DNA from: Ptiloglossa arizonensis
Taxonomy: Eukaryota; Arthropoda; Insecta; Hymenoptera; Colletidae
NCBI RefSeq assembly: GCF_051014685.1
Contig: NW_027478385.1
Span: 7,502,001-7,566,000, forward strand
Reading direction: 5' to 3'
DNA length: 64,000 nucleotides
Part shown: one piece after another, positions 1-8,380 of the stretch
Position numbering within the stretch: the first letter of the stretch is position 1
How the letters are laid out: every line of letters begins with the position of its first letter
Notes under the pieces: model-generated
The model's database searches: none
What the model was told of the DNA's origin: nothing
What the model saw: the letters and a program-made list of their open reading frames with translations, nothing else
Translations under genes and position numbers: made by a program

Positions 1-14
1 AATTATTCGCAATT

Positions 15-189
15 CTGCTGCTCCAAACGCTTAACCAGAGTGGCCTAGGGAAAAAATACACACACCGTTGTAATCGGGCGAGGTTCTACTTTCAAATGCA
101 ATAGGAATTTTTGGGTTATGTCAATCCGTTGCGAGATATGGGAGTTTGAAGCCAAGAAATGGTTGAGAAGGCAAATAATTTTCGCAATT
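15..189. repeat. Monomer subfamily T6, 175 bp (ccgttgcgag, TC deletion), representative
   Basis: This 175-bp monomer lacks two bases at the TCGCGA site, reading ccgttgcgag where others read ccgttcgcgag. Linked features are gagtggcctaggg, tacacacaccg, caaatgc, a gaagacaag or gaagccaag word, and a 3' end reading ggcaaaaaattttcgc or ggcaaataattttcgc. It recurs singly across the window, for example near 5,085, 5,790, 7,550, 10,030, 13,390, 19,050, 23,465, 29,470, 36,370, 40,080, 49,270 and 54,585. The deletion shifts frame on the minus strand and so creates the repeated 63-codon open frame seen at each copy. Confidence 0.92.
63..79 (+). other. CENP-B-box-like 17-bp element (first copy; one per monomer)
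   Basis: The bases fit the pattern N-ACCG-N4-A-N2-CGGG-N at monomer positions u49-65. The mammalian CENP-B box core is N-TTCG-N4-A-N2-CGGG-N, so seven of nine fixed positions agree and the two T residues do not. Most T1, T5, T6 and T8 monomers keep it. T2 and T10 (CGGA), T3 (A to G), T4 (CCTT) and many T1 copies (ACGG) alter it, giving box-plus and box-minus monomers. Binding is not shown: chance resemblance is possible, and the lineage may lack a CENP-B protein. Confidence 0.3.
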
Positions 190-366
190 CTGCTGCTCCA
201 AACGCTTAACCAGATTGGCCTAGGTAAAAAATACACATACCGTTGTAATCGGGCGAGATTCTACTTTCAGATGCAACAGGAATTTTTGGGTTAGGCCAAT
301 CCGTTCGCGAGATATGGGAGTTTGAAGCTAAGAACTGGTTGAGAAGACAACAAATTTTTCGCACTT

Positions 367-543
367 CTGCTGCTCCAAACGCTTAACCAGAATGGCCCAG
401 GGAAAAAATACACATACCGTTGTAATCGGGCGAGTATCAACTTTCAGATGCAATAGGAATTTTTGGGTTAGGTCAATCCGTTCGCGAGATATGGGACATT
501 GAAGCTAAGAAATGGTTGAGAAGACAACAAATTTTTCGCACTT
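367..543. repeat. Monomer subfamily T1 (CAGGG / tatcaac type), representative
   Basis: This 177-bp monomer is marked by gcccaggg in place of gcctaggg, by gagtatcaactttcagatgc in the variable stretch, and by gggacattgaag after the TCGCGA site. T1 is the most widespread type, found in all blocks. In 5.5-8.3 kb and through block B it usually carries acggttg in place of accgttg and follows a monomer ending agaccacaaa. It often occurs in runs of two, for example near 6,050-6,400 and 26,200-26,500. Confidence 0.9.
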
Positions 544-720
544 CTGCTGCTCCAAACGCTTAACCAGAATGGCTTAGGGAAAAAATACACATACCGTTGT
601 AATCGGGCGAGTTTCTACTTTCAGATGCAATAGAAATTTTTGGGTTAGTTCAATCCGTTCGCGAGATATGGGAAATTGAAGCTAAGGAATGGTTGAGAAG
701 ACAACAAATTTTTCGCACTT

Positions 721-896
721 CTGCTGCTCCAAACGCTTAACCAGAGTGGCCTAGGGAAAAATACCCATACCGTTGTAATCGGACAAGTTTCTACTTTCAG
801 TTACAATAGGAATTTTTGGGTTAGGTCAATCCGTTCGCGAGATATGGGACTTTGAAGCTAAGAAATGGTTGACAAGACAACAAATTTGTCGCACTT
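721..896. repeat. Monomer subfamily T10, 176 bp (gagtgg, acccataccg, ttac), representative
   Basis: This 176-bp monomer has gagtggcctagggaaaaata, one A fewer in the A-tract, then cccataccg, cggacaag or cggacgag, and cagttacaatagg. It opens the T10-T2-...-T3-T4 module in blocks A and C. In block C the stretch reads cgagtctctac or cgagcctctac (near 53,650, 55,770, 56,830, 57,715, 58,785, 60,725, 61,790 and 63,735). Confidence 0.86.
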
Positions 897-1073
897 CTGC
901 TGCTCCAATCGCTTAACCAGAATGGCCTAGGGGAAAAATACCCGTACCGTTGTATTCGGACGAGCTTCTACTTTCAGTTACAGTAGGAATTTTTGGGTTA
1001 GGTCAATCAGTTCGCGAGATATGGAACTTTGAAGCTAAGAAATGGTTGACAAGAAAACAAATTTTTCGCACTC
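897..1073. repeat. Monomer subfamily T2 (ccaatcgc / ggacgagc / ttac type), representative
   Basis: This 177-bp monomer has ccaatcgc in place of ccaaacgc after the anchor, aggggaaaaatacccgtacc, then cggacgagcttc and cagttacaatagg. The change of CGGG to CGGA removes the right arm of the CENP-B-box-like element. T2 nearly always sits in an ordered module: T10, T2, a gaagaatacccgt monomer, T3, T4. That module recurs in blocks A and C and is largely missing from block B. Confidence 0.88.
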
Positions 1074-1250
1074 CTGCTGCTCCAATCGCTTAACAAGAAT
1101 GGCCTAGGGGAAGAATACCCGTACCGTTGAAATCGGGCGAGTTTCTACTTTCAGATGCAATAGGAATTTTTGGGTTAGGTCAATCCGTTCGCGAGATATG
1201 AGAGTATGAAGCTAAGAAATGGTTGAGAAGAGAACAAATTTTTCGCAATT

Positions 1251-1427
1251 CTGCTGCTCCAAACGCTTAACCAGAATGGCCTAGAGAAAAAATGCACGTA
1301 CCGTTGTGATCGGGCGAGTTTCTACTTTCAAATGCAATAGGAATTTTTGGGTTAGGTCTATCCGTTCGCGAGATATGGGAGTTTGATGCTAAGAAATGGT
1401 TGAGAAGAGAACAAATTTTTCGCAATT
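1251..1427. repeat. Monomer subfamily T3 (agagaaaaaatgcacg / gtctatcc / tttgatgc type), representative
   Basis: This 177-bp monomer is marked by cctagagaaaaaatgcacgt, by ttgtgatcggg (A to G inside the CENP-B-box-like element), by caaatgcaat, by ggtctatccg in place of ggtcaatccg, and by gtttgatgctaag. The same linked set appears near 2,490, 8,860, 12,400, 14,510, 18,050, 54,120, 56,240, 58,180, 61,190 and 62,600. In 54-63 kb it also carries aaacggttgag, a later change confined to block C. Confidence 0.88.
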
Positions 1428-1604
1428 CTGCTGCTCCAAACGCTTAACCAGAAAGGCCTAAGGAAAAAATACACATACCTTTGTAATCGGGCGAGTTTCT
1501 ACTTTCAAATGCAATAGGAATTTTTGGGTTAGGTCAATCCGTTCGCGAGATATGGGAGTTTGAAGACAAGAAATGGTTGAGAAGACAACAAATATTTCGC
1601 ACTT
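1428..1604. repeat. Monomer subfamily T4 (aaaggcctaagg / acctttg type), representative
   Basis: This 177-bp monomer is marked by cagaaaggcctaaggaaaa and acctttgtaatcggg; CCG to CCT removes the left arm of the CENP-B-box-like element. It follows T3 in block A and again in block C (for example near 54,310, 56,430, 58,380 and 61,380). In block A its 3' half has gaagacaagaaatgg. In most block C copies it is chimeric, with gagtatcaac from T1 replacing gagtttctac. Confidence 0.88.
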
Positions 1605-1781
1605 CTGCTGCTCCAAACGCTTAATCAGAATGGCCCAGGAAAAAAATACACATACCGTTGTAATCGGGCGAGTTTCAACTTTCAGTTGCAATAGGAATTT
1701 TTGGGTTAGGCCAATCCGTTCGCGAGATATGGGAGTTTGAAGCTAAGAAATGGTTGAGAAGAGAACAAAATTTTCGCAATT

Positions 1782-1958
1782 CTGCTGCTCCAAACGCTTA
1801 ACCGGAATGGCCTAGAGAGAAAATACACGTACCGTTGTAATCGGGCGAGTTTCTACTTTCAAATGCAATAGGAATTTTTGGGTTAGGCCAATCCGTTCGC
1901 GAGATATGGGAGTTTGAAGCTAAGAACTGGTTGAGAAGACCACAAATTTTTCGCACTT
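1782..1958. repeat. Monomer subfamily T5 (agagagaaaatacacg / ggccaatcc type), representative
   Basis: This 177-bp monomer has cctagagagaaaatacacgt, caaatgcaatagg and gttaggccaatccg, and often ends gagaacaaaattttcgc. It is frequent in blocks A and B (for example near 4,620, 9,580, 22,130, 25,670, 31,680, 35,030, 40,520, 43,340 and 46,000). In block B it regularly follows T8. Confidence 0.85.
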
Positions 1959-4240
1959 CTGCTGCTCCAAACGCTTAACCAGAATGGCCCAGGGAAAAAA
2001 TACACATACGGTTGTAATCGGGCGAGTATCAACTTTCAGATGCAATAGGAATTTTTGGGTTAGTTCAATCCGTCCGCGAGATATGGGACATTGAAGCTAA
2101 GAAATGGTTGACAAGACAACAAATTTGTCGCACTTCTGCTGCTCCAATCGCTTAACCAGAATGGCCTAGGGGAAAAATACCCGTACCGTTGTATTCGGAC
2201 GAGCTTCTACTTTCAGTTACAGTAGGAATTTTTGGGTTAGGTCAATCAGTTCGCGAGATATGGAACTTTGAAGCTAAGAAATGGTTGACAAGAAAACAAA
2301 TTTTTCGCACTCCTGCTGCTCCAATCGCTTAACAAGAATGGCCTAGGGGAAGAATACCCGTACCGTTGAAATCGGGCGAGTTTCTACTTTCAGATGCAAT
2401 AGGAATTTTTGGGTTAGGTCAATCCGTTCGCGAGATATGAGAGTATGAAGCTAAGAAATGGTTGAGAAGAGAACAAATTTTTCGCAATTCTGCTGCTCCA
2501 AACGCTTAACCAGAATGGCCTAGAGAAAAAATGCACGTACCGTTGTGATCGGGCGAGTTTCTACTTTCAAATGCAATAGGAATTTTTGGGTTAGGTCTAT
2601 CCGTTCGCGAGATATAGGAGTTTGATGCTAAGAAATGGTTGAGAAGAGAACAAATTTTTCGCAATTCTGCTGCTCCAAACGCTTAACCAGAAAGGCCTAA
2701 GGAAAAAATACACATACCTTTGTAATCGGGCGAGTTTCTACTTTCAAATGCAATAGGAATTTTTGGGTTAGGTCAATCCGTTCGCGAGATATGGGAGTTT
2801 GAAGACAAGAAATGGTTGAGAAGACAACAAATTTTTCGCACTTCTGCTGCTCCAAACGCTTAACCAGAATGGCCCAGGAAAAAAATACACATACCGTTGT
2901 AATCGGGCGAGTTTCAACTTTCAGATGCAATAGGAATTTTTGGGTTAGGCCAATCCGTTCGCGAGATATGGGAGTTTGAAGCTAAGAAATGGTTGAGAAG
3001 AGAACAAAATTTTCGCAATTCTGCTGCTCCAAACGCTTAACCAGAATGGCCTAGAGAGAAAATACACGTACCGTTGTAATCGGGCGAGTTTCTACTTTCA
3101 AATGCAATAGGAATTTTTGGGTTAGGCCAATCCGTTCGCGAGATATGGGAGTTTGAAGCTAAGAACTGGTTGAGAAGACCACAAATTTTTCGCACTTCTG
3201 CTGCTCCAAACGCTTAACCAGAATGGCCCAGGGAAAAAATGCACATACCGTTGTAATCGGGCGAGTATCAACTTTCAGATGCAATAGGAATTTTTGGGTT
3301 AGGTCAATCTGTTCGCGAGATATGGGACATTGAAGCGAAGGAATGGTTGAGGAGACAACAAATTTTTCGCAATTCTGCTGCTCCAAACACTTAACCAGAA
3401 TGGCCTAGGGAAAAAATACACATACCGTTGTAATCGGGCGAGTTTCTACTTTCAGATGCAACAGGAATTTTTGGGTTAGGTCAATCCGTTCGCGAGATAT
3501 GGGAGTTTGAAGCTAAGAACTGGTTGAGAAGACAACAAATTTTTCGCACTTCTGCTGCTCCAAACGCTTAACCAGAATGGCCCAGGGAAATAATACACAT
3601 ACCGTTGTAATCGGGCGAGTATCAACTTTCAGATGCAATAGGAATTTTTGGGTTAGGTCAATCCGTTCGCGAGATATGGGACATTGAAGCTAAGAAATGG
3701 TTGAGAAGACAACAAATTTTTCGCACTTCTGCTGCTCCAAACGCTTAACCAGAATGGCCTAGGGAAAAAATACCCATACCGTTGTAATCGGACGAGTTTC
3801 TACTTTCAGTTACAATAGGAATTTTTGGGTTAGGTCAATCCGTTCGCGAGATATGGGACATTGAAGCTAAGAAATGGTTGAGAAGACAACAAATTTTTCG
3901 CACTTCTGCTGCTCCAAACGCTTAACCAGAATGGCCTAGGGAAAAAATACCCATACCGTTGTAATCGGGCGAGTTTCTACTTTCAGATGCAACAGGAATT
4001 TTTGGGTTAGGTCAATCCGTTCGCGAGATATGGGAGTTTGAAGCTAAGAACTGGTTGAGAAGACAACAAATTTTTCGCACTTCTGCTGCTCCAAACGCTT
4101 AACCAGAATGGCCCAGGGAAATAATACACATACCGTTGTAATCGGGCGAGTATCAACTTTCAGATGCAATAGGAATTTTTGGGTTAGGTCAATCCGTTCG
4201 CGAGATATGGGACATTGAAGCTAAGAAATGGTTGAGAAGA

Positions 4241-5519
4241 GAACAAATTTTTCGCATTTCTGCTGCTCCAAACGCTTAACCAGAGTGGCCTAGGGAAAAA
4301 ATACACACACCGTTGTAATCGGGCGAGGTTCTACTTTCAAATGCAATAGGAATTTTTGGGTAAGTTCAATCCGTTCGCGAGATATGGGAGTTTGAAGACA
4401 AGAAATGGTTGAGAAGAGAACATATTTTTCGCAATTCTGCTGCTCCAAACGCTTAACCAGAATGGCCTAGGGAAAAAATACACACACCGTTGTAATCGGG
4501 CGAGTTTCTACTTTCAGATGCAATAGGAATTTTTGGGTTAGTTCAATCCGTTCGCGAGATATGGGAAATTGAAGCTAAGGAATGGTTGAGAAGACAACAA
4601 ATTTTTCGCACTTCTGCTGCTCCAAACGCTTAACCAGAATGGCCTAGAGAGAAAATACACGTACCGTTGTAATCGGGCGAGTTTCTTCTTTCAAATGCAA
4701 TAGGAATTTTTGGGTTAGGCCAATCCGTTCGCGAGATATGGGAGTTTGAAGCTAAGAAATGGTTGAGAAGAGAACAAATTTTTCGCAATTCTGCTGCTCC
4801 AAACGCTTAACCAGAATGGCCTAGGGAAAAAATACACATACAGTTGTAATCGGGCGAGTTTCTACTTTCAGATGCAATAGGAATTTTTGGGTTAGGTCAA
4901 TCCGTTCGCGACATATGGGAGTCTGAAGCTAAGAAATGGTTGAGAAGAGAACAAATTATTCGCAATTCTGCTGCTCCAAACGCTTAACCAGAGTGGCCTA
5001 GGGAAAAAATACACACACCGTTGTAATCGGGCGAGGTTCTACTTTCAAATGCAATAGGAATTTTTGGGTTATGTCAATCCGTTGCGAGATATGGGAGTTT
5101 GAAGCCAAGAAATGGTTGAGAAGGCAAATAATTTTCGCAATTCTGCTGCTCCAAACGCTTAACCAGATTGGCCTAGGTAAAAAATACACATACCGTTGTA
5201 ATCGGGCGAGTTTCTACTTTCAGATGCGACAGGAATTTTTGGGTTAGGCCAATCCGTTCGCGAGATATGGGAGTTTGAAGCTAAGAACTGGTTGAGAAGA
5301 CAACAAATTTTTCGCACTTCTGCTGCTCCAAACGCTTAACCAGAATGGCCCAGGGAAAAAATACACATACCGTTGTAATCGGGCGAGTATCAACTTTCAG
5401 ATGCAATAGGAATTTTTGGGTTAGGTCAATCCGTTCGCGAGATATGGGACATTGAAGCTAAGAAATGGTTGAGAAGACAACAAATTTTTCGCACTTCTGC
5501 TGCTCCAAACGCTTAACCA
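4241..5519. repeat. Continuation of block A duplication, shifted by four monomers
   Basis: This stretch matches 18,210-19,488 with an offset of 13,969 bp, which is 708 bp (four monomers) more than the offset that holds up to 4,240. Shared private variants support it: ggtaagttc near 4,360 and 18,330, gtttcttcttt near 4,682 and 18,653, and gagtctgaag near 4,920 and 18,888. A second relative at 12,549-13,540 lacks these variants. The match ends near 5,519, where this copy reads gagtggcctagg and the other agaatggcttagg. Confidence 0.9.
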
Positions 5520-8380
5520 GAGTGGCCTAGGGAAAAAATACACATACGGTTGTAATCGGGCGAGTTTCTACTTTCAGATGCAATAGGAATTTTTGGGTTA
5601 GGTAAATCCGTTCGCGACATATGGGAGTTTGAAGCTAAGAAATGGTTGAGAAGAGAACAAATTTGTCGCAATTCTGCTGCTCCAAACGCTTAACCAGAGT
5701 GGCCTAGGGAAAAAATACACACACCGTTGTAATCGGGCGAGTTTCTACTTTCAAATGCAATAGGAATTTTTGGGTTAGGTCAATCCGTTGCGAGATATGG
5801 GAGTTTGAAGACAAGAAATGGTTGAGAAGGCAAAAAATTTTCGCAATTCTGCTGCTCCAAACGCTTAACCAGAATGGCCTAGGGAAAAAATACACATACC
5901 GTTGTAATCGGGCGAGTTTCTACTTTCAGGTGCAACAGGAATTTTTGGGTTAGGTCAATCCGTTCGCGAGATATGGGAGTTTGAAGCTAAGAACTGGTTG
6001 AGAAGACCACAAATTTTTCGCACTTCTGCTGCTCCAAACGCTTAACCAGAATGGCCCAGGGAAAAAATACACATACGGTTGTAATCGGGCGAGTATCAAC
6101 TTTCAGATGCAATAGGAATTTTTGGGTTAGTTCAATCCGTTCGCGAGATATGGGACATTGAAGCTAAGAAATGGTTGAGAAGACAACAAATTTTTCGCAC
6201 TTCTGCTGCTCCAAACGCTTAACCAGAATGGCCCAGGGAAAAAATACACATACGGTTGTAATCGGGCGAGTATCAACTTTCAGATGCAATAGGAATTTTT
6301 CGGTTAGTTCAATCCGTTCGCGAGATATGGAACATTGAAGCTAAGAAATGGTTGAGAAGACAACAAATTTTTCGCACTTCTGCTGCTCCAAACGCTTAAC
6401 CAGAGTGGCCTAGGGAAAAAATACCCATACCGTTGTAATCGGGCGAGTTTCTACTTTCAGATGCAACAGGAATTTTTGTGTTAGGTCAATCCGTTGCGAG
6501 ATATGGGAGTTTGAAGACAAGAAATGGTTGAGAAGGCAAAAAATTTTCGCATTTCTGCTGCTCCAAACGCTTAACCAGAATGGCCTAGGGAAAAAATACA
6601 CATACCGTTGTAATCGGGCGAGTTTCTACTTTCAGGTGCAACAGGAATTTTTGGGTTAGGTCAATCCGTTCGCGAGATATGGGAGTTTGAAGCTAAGAAC
6701 TGGTTGAGAAGACCACAAATTTTTCGCACTTCTGCTGCTCCAAACGCTTAACCAGAATGGCCCAGGGAAAAAATACACATACGGTTGTAATCGGGCGAGT
6801 ATCAACTTTCAGATGCAATAGGAATTTTTGGGTTAGTTCAATCCGTTCGCGAGATATGGAACATTGAAGCTAAGAAATGGTTGAGAAGACAACAAATTTT
6901 TCGCACTTCTGCTGCTCCAAACGCTTAACCAGAATGGCCCAGGGAAAAAATACACATACGGTTGTAATCGGGCGAGTATCAACTTTCAGATGCAATAGGA
7001 ATTTTTCGGTTAGTTCAATCCGTTCGCGAGATATGGGACATTGAAGCTAAGAAATGGTTGAGAAGACAACAAATTTTTCGCACTTCTGCTGCTCCAAACG
7101 CTTAACCAGAATGGCCTAGGGAAAAAATACCCATACCGTTGTAATCGGGCGAGTTTCTACTTTCAGATGCAACAGGAATTTTTGGGTTAGGTCAATCCGT
7201 TGCGAGATATTGGAGTTTGAAGCTAAGAACTGGTTGAGAAGACCACAAATTTTTCGCACTTCTGCTTCTCCAAACGCTTAACCAGAATGGCCTAGGGAAA
7301 AAATACACATACGGTTGTAATCGGGCGAGTTTCTACTTTCAGATGCAATAGGAATTTTTGGGTTAGGTCAATCCGTTCGCGACATATGGGAGTTTGAAGC
7401 TAAGAAATGGTTGGGAAGAGAACAAATTATTCGCAATTCTGCTGCTCCAAACGCTTAACCAGAGTGGCCTAGGGAAAAAATACACACACCGTTGTAATCG
7501 GGCGAGTTTCTACTTTCAAATGCAATAGGAATTTTTGGGTTAGGTCAATCCGTTGCGAGATATGGGAGTTTGAAGACAAGAAATGGTTGAGAAGGCAAAA
7601 AATTTTCGCAATTCTGCTGCTCCAAACGCTTAACCAGAATGGCCTAGGGAAAAAATACACATACCGTTGTAATCGGGCGAGTTTCTACTTTCAGATGCAA
7701 CAGGAATTTTTGGGTTAGGTCAATCCGTTCGCGAGATATGGGAGTTTGAAGCTAAGAACTGGTTGAGAAGACCACAAATTTTTCGCACTTCTGCTGCTCC
7801 AAACGCTTAACCAGAATGGCCCAGGGAAAAAATACACATACGGTTGTAATCGGGCGAGTATCAACTTTCAGATGCAACAGGAATTTTTGGGTTAGTTCAA
7901 TCCGTTCGCGAGATATGGGACATTGAAGCTAAGAAATGGTTGAGAAGACAACAAATTTTTCGCACTTCTGCTGCTCCAAACGCTTAACCAGAATGGCCTA
8001 GGGAAAAAATACCCATACCGTTGTAATCGGGCGAGTTTCTACTTTCAGATGCAACAGGAATATTTGGGTTAGGTCAATCCGTTCGCGAGATATGGGAGTT
8101 TGAAGCTAAGAACTGGTTGAGAAGACCACAAATTTTTCGCACTTCTGCTGCTCCAAACGCTTAACCAGAATGGCCCAGGGAAAAAATACACATACGGTTG
8201 TAATCGGGCGAGTATCAACATTCAGATGCAATAGGAATTTTTGGGTTAGTTCAATCCGTTCGCGAGATATGGGACATTGAAGCTAAGAAATGGTTGAGAA
8301 GACAACAAATTTTTCGCACTTCTGCTGCTCCAAACGCTTAACCAGAATGGCCTAGGGAAAAAATACCCATACCGTTGTAA
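5520..8380. repeat. T1/T6-rich segment of block A
   Basis: The monomers here are mostly T1 with acggttg, agaccacaaa-ending monomers with gatgcaacagg, and T6 at about 5,790, 6,495, 7,200 (partial) and 7,555. The composition looks more like block B than like the flanking block A. The 706-bp tandem duplication lies within it. No gene or unique sequence is present. Confidence 0.85.
5776..7218. repeat. Tandem duplication of a 4-monomer unit (706 bp)
   Basis: Positions 5,776-6,512 match 6,482-7,218 at an offset of 706 bp (one 175-bp T6 plus three others). Private markers pair at this spacing: caggtgcaacagg near 5,929 and 6,635, and tttttcggttag at 6,296 and 7,002. The second copy ends where gaagcta replaces the gaagaca of T6 at 7,218. 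Confidence 0.92.

Larger units (their letters stand above)
852..3239. repeat. Tandem duplication of a 7-monomer unit (1,239 bp)
   Basis: Positions 852-2,000 match 2,091-3,239 with an offset of 1,239 bp, exactly seven 177-bp monomers. The order in each copy is T2, gaagaatacccgt, T3, T4, T1-like (cccaggaaaa), T5, T1. Diagnostic sites pair at this spacing: the aaaggcctaagg monomer near 1,452 and 2,691, and the acctttg site near 1,478 and 2,717. The same pair is carried into the copy at about 14,113-16,500. Confidence 0.9.
1..4240. repeat. Long duplicated segment, copy 1 (offset 13,261 bp)
   Basis: Position 1 aligns with 13,262 and the match runs without an indel that I could find to 4,240, where it breaks at a single base (g at 4,241, c at 17,502). 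Only scattered substitutions were noticed, for example a at 1,594 against t at 14,855. The true start lies left of the window. The copy count and the very high similarity point to a recent duplication, or to an assembly duplication that needs read support. Confidence 0.92.

Noticed and set aside
61..80. CCG-N7-CGG dyad as a transcription-factor operator
   Set aside because: The arms are only 3 bp and subfamilies freely change either arm. It overlaps the CENP-B-box-like element and gives no separate support for regulation.
92..170. Phased A/T-tracts giving intrinsic curvature
   Set aside because: The three A/T-tracts per monomer are about 71, 50 and 55 bp apart, which are not multiples of a helical turn, so phased bending is not supported by inspection.
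45..236. Recurrent 63-86 codon minus-strand open frames across the window
   Set aside because: Each coincides with a T6 monomer or a T3/T4 boundary. The 2-bp T6 deletion bridges two frames. They are low-complexity readings of repeat DNA, not genes.
2150..2250. Possible RNA polymerase III A box (tggcctagggg) and B box (gttcaatcc)
   Set aside because: The words fit loose consensus patterns but occur mostly in different monomer subfamilies, have T-runs between them and show no tRNA-like fold. Chance matches in a short repeated unit are likely.
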